Shown in pieces: positions 60,941 through 64,000 of a stretch of 64,000 nucleotides of DNA. Source of the DNA: JACCSI01 sp035575715 (GTDB lineage Bacteria > Acidobacteriota > Vicinamibacteria > Vicinamibacterales > UBA2999). The notes beneath the pieces were generated by a model. That model saw only the letters and a list, made by a program, of their open reading frames with translations. It ran no database searches and was not told where the DNA came from. The stretch covers positions 9,829 through 73,828 of the forward strand of contig DATLXN010000004.1 in NCBI GenBank assembly GCA_035575715.1, in the 5' to 3' direction. The translations under genes and the position numbers were made by a program. Each line of letters begins with the position of its first letter. The first letter of the stretch is position 1.

Positions 60941-62686
60941 ATGCGCCGGATCATCCTGGCCGGAACTACTGCAAGCGCGATGGCCATCGCGTTCACCGTC
61001 GCCACTTCCCTGCCGCAGGCTCAAGCGGCCGCGCTGCGCTTCAGCGTCACCCTGCCTTCCGGCCCCGGCCTGATCGATGGCCGGCTGCTGGTGATGATTG
61101 CGAAGGACCCGGCGGCTGGGGAGCCGCGGTTCCAGATCAACGACGGCGTGTCAGGCCAGTTGATCTTCGGCATGGACGTCGATGGCGCGACGCCGGGCAG
61201 CACGGTGACGCTGGATGGTTCCGCCATCGGGTTCCCGCTGGCAAGCATCAACGACATCCCTGCCGGCACCTACTCGGTGCAAGCGCTGGTTCACAAATAC
61301 GAGACGTTCAAGCGCGCCGACGGACACACGGTGAAGCTGCCGATGGATCGTGGCGAGGGACAGCAATGGGCGCGCGCGCCCGGCAATCCGTACAGCACGC
61401 CGCAGACGATCGCGATCGATCCCAAAGCCAGCGGCTCGATTGCAATCCGCCTCGACCAGGTCATTGCGCCGCTGCCGACGCCGGCCGACACCAAGTACGT
61501 GAAGCACGAGCGGATTCTGAGCGAGCGCCTCTCCCGGTTCTGGGGACGCCCCATGCATCTTGGCGCGCACGTGCTCTTGCCAGAGGGCTGGGACACCCAC
61601 CCGGAAGCAAAGTATCCGTTGTTCATTTACCACGGCCACTTCCCCGCCGACTTGAGCAACTGGCGCGACACGCCGCCCGATCCCAACCTCAAGCCCGACT
61701 TCTCGGCGCGCTTCAACATGAGTGGTTACAACCGGGTGCAGCAGGAGTTCGCCTGGCAGTTCTACAAGGACTGGACCAGCCCGAACTTCCCGCGCGCGAT
61801 CGTCATCGAGATCCAGCACGCCAATCCGTTTTACGACGACAGCTACGCCGTCAACTCGGCCAACATCGGGCCTTACGGCGATGCGATCATCGAGGAGCTG
61901 CTGCCCTTCATCGAGAAAAAGTACCGCGGGCTGGGACAGGGTTGGTCACGCTTCATGTACGGCGGCTCGACCGGCGGCTGGGAAGCGATGGCCGCGCAGG
62001 TGAAGTATCCCGATGCCTTCAACGGCGCCTACATCGCCTGCCCCGATCCGATCGACTTCCGCGCCTTCACCGTCGTCGATCTCTACAAGGACAACAACGC
62101 GTATTGGCTCGACGACACGTGGAAGAAGACGCCGCGGCCCGGCCGTCGCAACTACCTGGGCCACGTCAGCGCCACATTGCAGGAACTGAATCAACTGGAG
62201 CTGGTGCTCGGCACGAAGACGCGGTCGGGCCAGCAATGGGACGTCTGGGAAGCGGTCTACTCGCCCGTCGGTCCTGACGGCTACCCCGCGCGCATCTGGG
62301 ACAGGCAGACCGGCGTCATCGACAAGACGGTCGCCGAGTACTGGCGCGACAACTACGACCTGATGCACATCCTGAGACGCGACTGGAACAAGGGGCTGGG
62401 CAAGAAGCTCGAAGGCAAACTGAACATCTACGTCGGTGACATGGACAACTACTACCTGAACAACGCGGTGTATCTCGCCGAGGAGTTCCTGGAGTCGACG
62501 AAGGATCCGTATTACGACGGCGAAGTGCTCTACGGCGACCGCGCCGAGCATTGCTGGAATGGCGATGCCACCCGTCCCAACGCACTGTCACGGCTTCGCT
62601 ATCACCAGATGTACATCCCGAAGGGCGTGGAGCGGATGCTGAAGACGGCGCCGGCCGGGGCCGATCTCAAGAGCTGGCGTTACTAG
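60941..62686 (+). CDS. Exported alpha/beta-hydrolase esterase (esterase D-like)
   Basis: 581 residues with signal peptide (FTVATSLPQAQAA). A beta-rich N-terminal domain (to about 190) precedes an alpha/beta-hydrolase domain of the putative-esterase family: YPLFIYHGHFP (oxyanion strand), IEELLPFIEKKYRGLG and the nucleophile elbow FMYGGSTGGWEAMAAQ with Ser in GGSTGG. The catalytic Asp and His probably lie in KLNIYVGDMDNYYLN and DRAEHCWNGD. The substrate is unknown, perhaps a carbohydrate ester. It follows the carboxypeptidase with only 14 bp between them. Confidence 0.82.
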   Translation: MRRIILAGTTASAMAIAFTVATSLPQAQAAALRFSVTLPSGPGLIDGRLLVMIAKDPAAGEPRFQINDGVSGQLIFGMDVDGATPGSTVTLDGSAIGFPLASINDIPAGTYSVQALVHKYETFKRADGHTVKLPMDRGEGQQWARAPGNPYSTPQTIAIDPKASGSIAIRLDQVIAPLPTPADTKYVKHERILSERLSRFWGRPMHLGAHVLLPEGWDTHPEAKYPLFIYHGHFPADLSNWRDTPPDPNLKPDFSARFNMSGYNRVQQEFAWQFYKDWTSPNFPRAIVIEIQHANPFYDDSYAVNSANIGPYGDAIIEELLPFIEKKYRGLGQGWSRFMYGGSTGGWEAMAAQVKYPDAFNGAYIACPDPIDFRAFTVVDLYKDNNAYWLDDTWKKTPRPGRRNYLGHVSATLQELNQLELVLGTKTRSGQQWDVWEAVYSPVGPDGYPARIWDRQTGVIDKTVAEYWRDNYDLMHILRRDWNKGLGKKLEGKLNIYVGDMDNYYLNNAVYLAEEFLESTKDPYYDGEVLYGDRAEHCWNGDATRPNALSRLRYHQMYIPKGVERMLKTAPAGADLKSWRY

Positions 62687-62753
62687 CTGAAAGCGTGCCC
62701 CTCGACTAGCCGCTTCGCGATGTGCAGGCCCCAAGTAGAATCCTGCAACCCCC

Positions 62754-64000
62754 ATGACGCCACGACCTGACGACACGCTGGACGCAAAACCACTCGACGC
62801 GGCAGCCACCGATCCCGCCGCCTTGGGGTGGATGGTGGGATCGCCGCCACCGGCCGAACGGCTGGTCCGTTTCGGTGACAACAGCTTCGCGCGCTTCCCG
62901 CGCACACGCTGGTCGTTTGCTCACATGCGACAGCTGATGCCGACCAGTGTCGTCCCCCGCGAGGACGCGCCGGTGCATGTGCTGCCGCGCCGAGAGCGCG
63001 ACGACCTCGATGCCGTCACCTTCCACACGCTCGGCTCGCCTGTGCTGATGACGTGGGGAGAATCGCTTGCCGCCAACTTCACCGACGGCATCCTTGTGCT
63101 GCATCGCGGACACGTTGTCTACGAGCGTTACTTTGGTGCGCTCACACCGCACACACCGCACATCGCGTTCTCCGTGACGAAGTCGTTCGTCGCGACGCTT
63201 GCCGCCACGTTGGTTCACGAACGTGTGCTCATGAGGACGCGGCGATCGCAGACTACTTGCCGGAACTGGCACGCGGCGGTTACGCGGATGCGACCATCCG
63301 CCAACTGCTCGATATGACGACGGGTATCGACTACGTTGAGGATTACACCGACGATAACTCCTCGATCTGGTCATTGAGCCGCGCGGGTGGGTTTCGCCCG
63401 CGTCCACCCGGCTATTCAGGACCCGATACGTTTTACGAGTACGTGCAGACCCTGCACAAAGCGAGTGCGCACGGTGAGCGCTTCGCCTACAAGACGGTCA
63501 ACACCGACACCCTGGATGGGTGCTGTCGCGCGTGACTGGAAAGACCGTCAGTGAGCTGTTGCGTCACTATTTCTGGTCGCGGCTCGGGGTCGAGCAGGAC
63601 GGGTATTTCACCGTCGACTCGACAGGCGTGGAGTTCGCCGGCGGGGGCTTCAACCTGACGTTGCGGGACATGGCGCGCTTCGGAGAGATGATGCGGTTGG
63701 GCGGTCGCTTCAACGGACAGCAGATCGTGCCCGCCGCCGTCATTGACGACATCTGTCACGGTGGCCTCCGCGATCACTTCGCGCTGGCGGGCTACGCGTT
63801 ACTGCCTGGCTGGAGCTACCGGACGATGTGGTGGGTGACCCACAACGATCACGGTGCTTACACCGCGCGCGGGATTCACGGCCAGGCGATCTACATCGAT
63901 CCCGTCGCCGAAATGGTCATCGCTCGATTCGCCTCGCACCCGCTGGGTGCCAACGCAAACCTTGACCCCACCTCGCTCCCGGCCTATCACGCGCTCGCCC
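62754..64000 (+). pseudogene. Serine hydrolase (beta-lactamase family), two frameshifts, cut by window end
   Basis: The first frame gives the N-terminal region and the Ser-x-x-Lys motif in HIAFSVTKSFVATLAATL. It shifts near 63230. The second frame continues DEDAAIADYLPELARGGYAD, RQLLDMTTGIDYVEDYTDDN and shifts again near 63515. The third frame carries LSRVTGKTVSELLRHYFWSR, FAGGGFNLTLRDMARFGEMM and TARGIHGQAIYIDPVAEM to the window end without a stop. Adding one G at each site (CTC-G-ATG and CTGG-G-ATGG) restores an uninterrupted protein. So it is either a young pseudogene or an intact exported-type esterase with assembly errors. It has no clear signal peptide. Confidence 0.75.

Noticed and set aside
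60811..62277. Plus-strand ORF of 488 codons overlapping the esterase
   Set aside because: It is Arg/His-rich, has no domain and overlaps in another frame the esterase, which has a signal peptide and nucleophile elbow.
1..64000. tRNA, rRNA or tmRNA genes
   Set aside because: I saw no convincing cloverleaf or conserved rRNA stretch, although a covariance search would be needed to exclude a tRNA fully.

Overview
The window is 64 kb of GC-rich bacterial chromosome from a Gram-negative-type heterotroph. No rRNA, tRNA, phage, transposase or plasmid gene was recognised. The mix of genes points to an acidobacterial-type genome, perhaps Vicinamibacteria: a DUF5916 outer-membrane protein, PD40/TolB-like propellers, exported amidohydrolases, creatininase-like and serine hydrolases, and many signal peptides. 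This placement is inferred from gene content only.

Layout. 0-9.6 kb: partial M24 peptidase, DUF4112, DUF5916 protein, membrane acyltransferase, OsmC, an FTR1-type iron permease with a Fur-like box, a GT-C membrane protein and a GNAT protein. 9.6-16.5 kb: formate-THF ligase (fhs), then a glycan block of ALG1-like mannosyltransferase, WecA-like phosphoglycosyltransferase, GT4 glycosyltransferase and a PglK-type ABC flippase. 16.7-27.6 kb: exported methyltransferase, serine hydrolase, MOSC protein, creatininase-like protein, lipocalin-like protein, a 1117-residue PD40-amidohydrolase, PEBP, HemQ, Nudix, Pcm and DinB/YfiT. 27.7-33.5 kb: trehalose genes (GH15, otsA, otsB), a 38-codon remnant, heme A synthase and DUF2062. 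33.4-49.8 kb: hybrid histidine kinase, an STT3/AglB-like oligosaccharyltransferase, another GT-C protein, a lipoprotein methyltransferase, a PD40 protein, an MBL hydrolase, exonuclease III, hemerythrin, a YkgJ-like protein, acyl-CoA ligase, DUF3592, an ankyrin protein and a rearranged D-amino-acid-oxidase-like flavoprotein.

49.9-57.5 kb is a scarred accessory region. It holds a leaderless BNR protein, a chimeric sugar-dehydrogenase/sialidase pseudogene, several gene fragments, a frameshifted greB and an Na+/H+ antiporter. It also holds a small coupled operon whose middle gene belongs to the glycine/sarcosine/betaine reductase B family and carries two in-frame TGA codons, TGA-CCC-ATA-TGA, where relatives have a U/C-x-x-C redox motif. 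A perfect 7-bp hairpin with a GGUC apex lies 12 nt after the second TGA, much like the SECIS of E. coli fdhF. This is best read as a double-selenocysteine (U-x-x-U) protein. 57.5-64 kb: D-aminoacylase-like amidohydrolase, M14 carboxypeptidase, an esterase and a frameshifted serine hydrolase cut by the window end.

The second system-level observation is that most parts of a lipid-linked oligosaccharide and protein N-glycosylation pathway occur in one bacterial window: phosphoglycosyltransferase, ALG1-like and GT4 glycosyltransferases, ABC flippase and an STT3-family transferase. Short tandem words of 7-9 bp occupy many intergenic gaps and differ from locus to locus. Several frameshifts in the last 11 kb look like single-G losses and may be assembly errors rather than decay.
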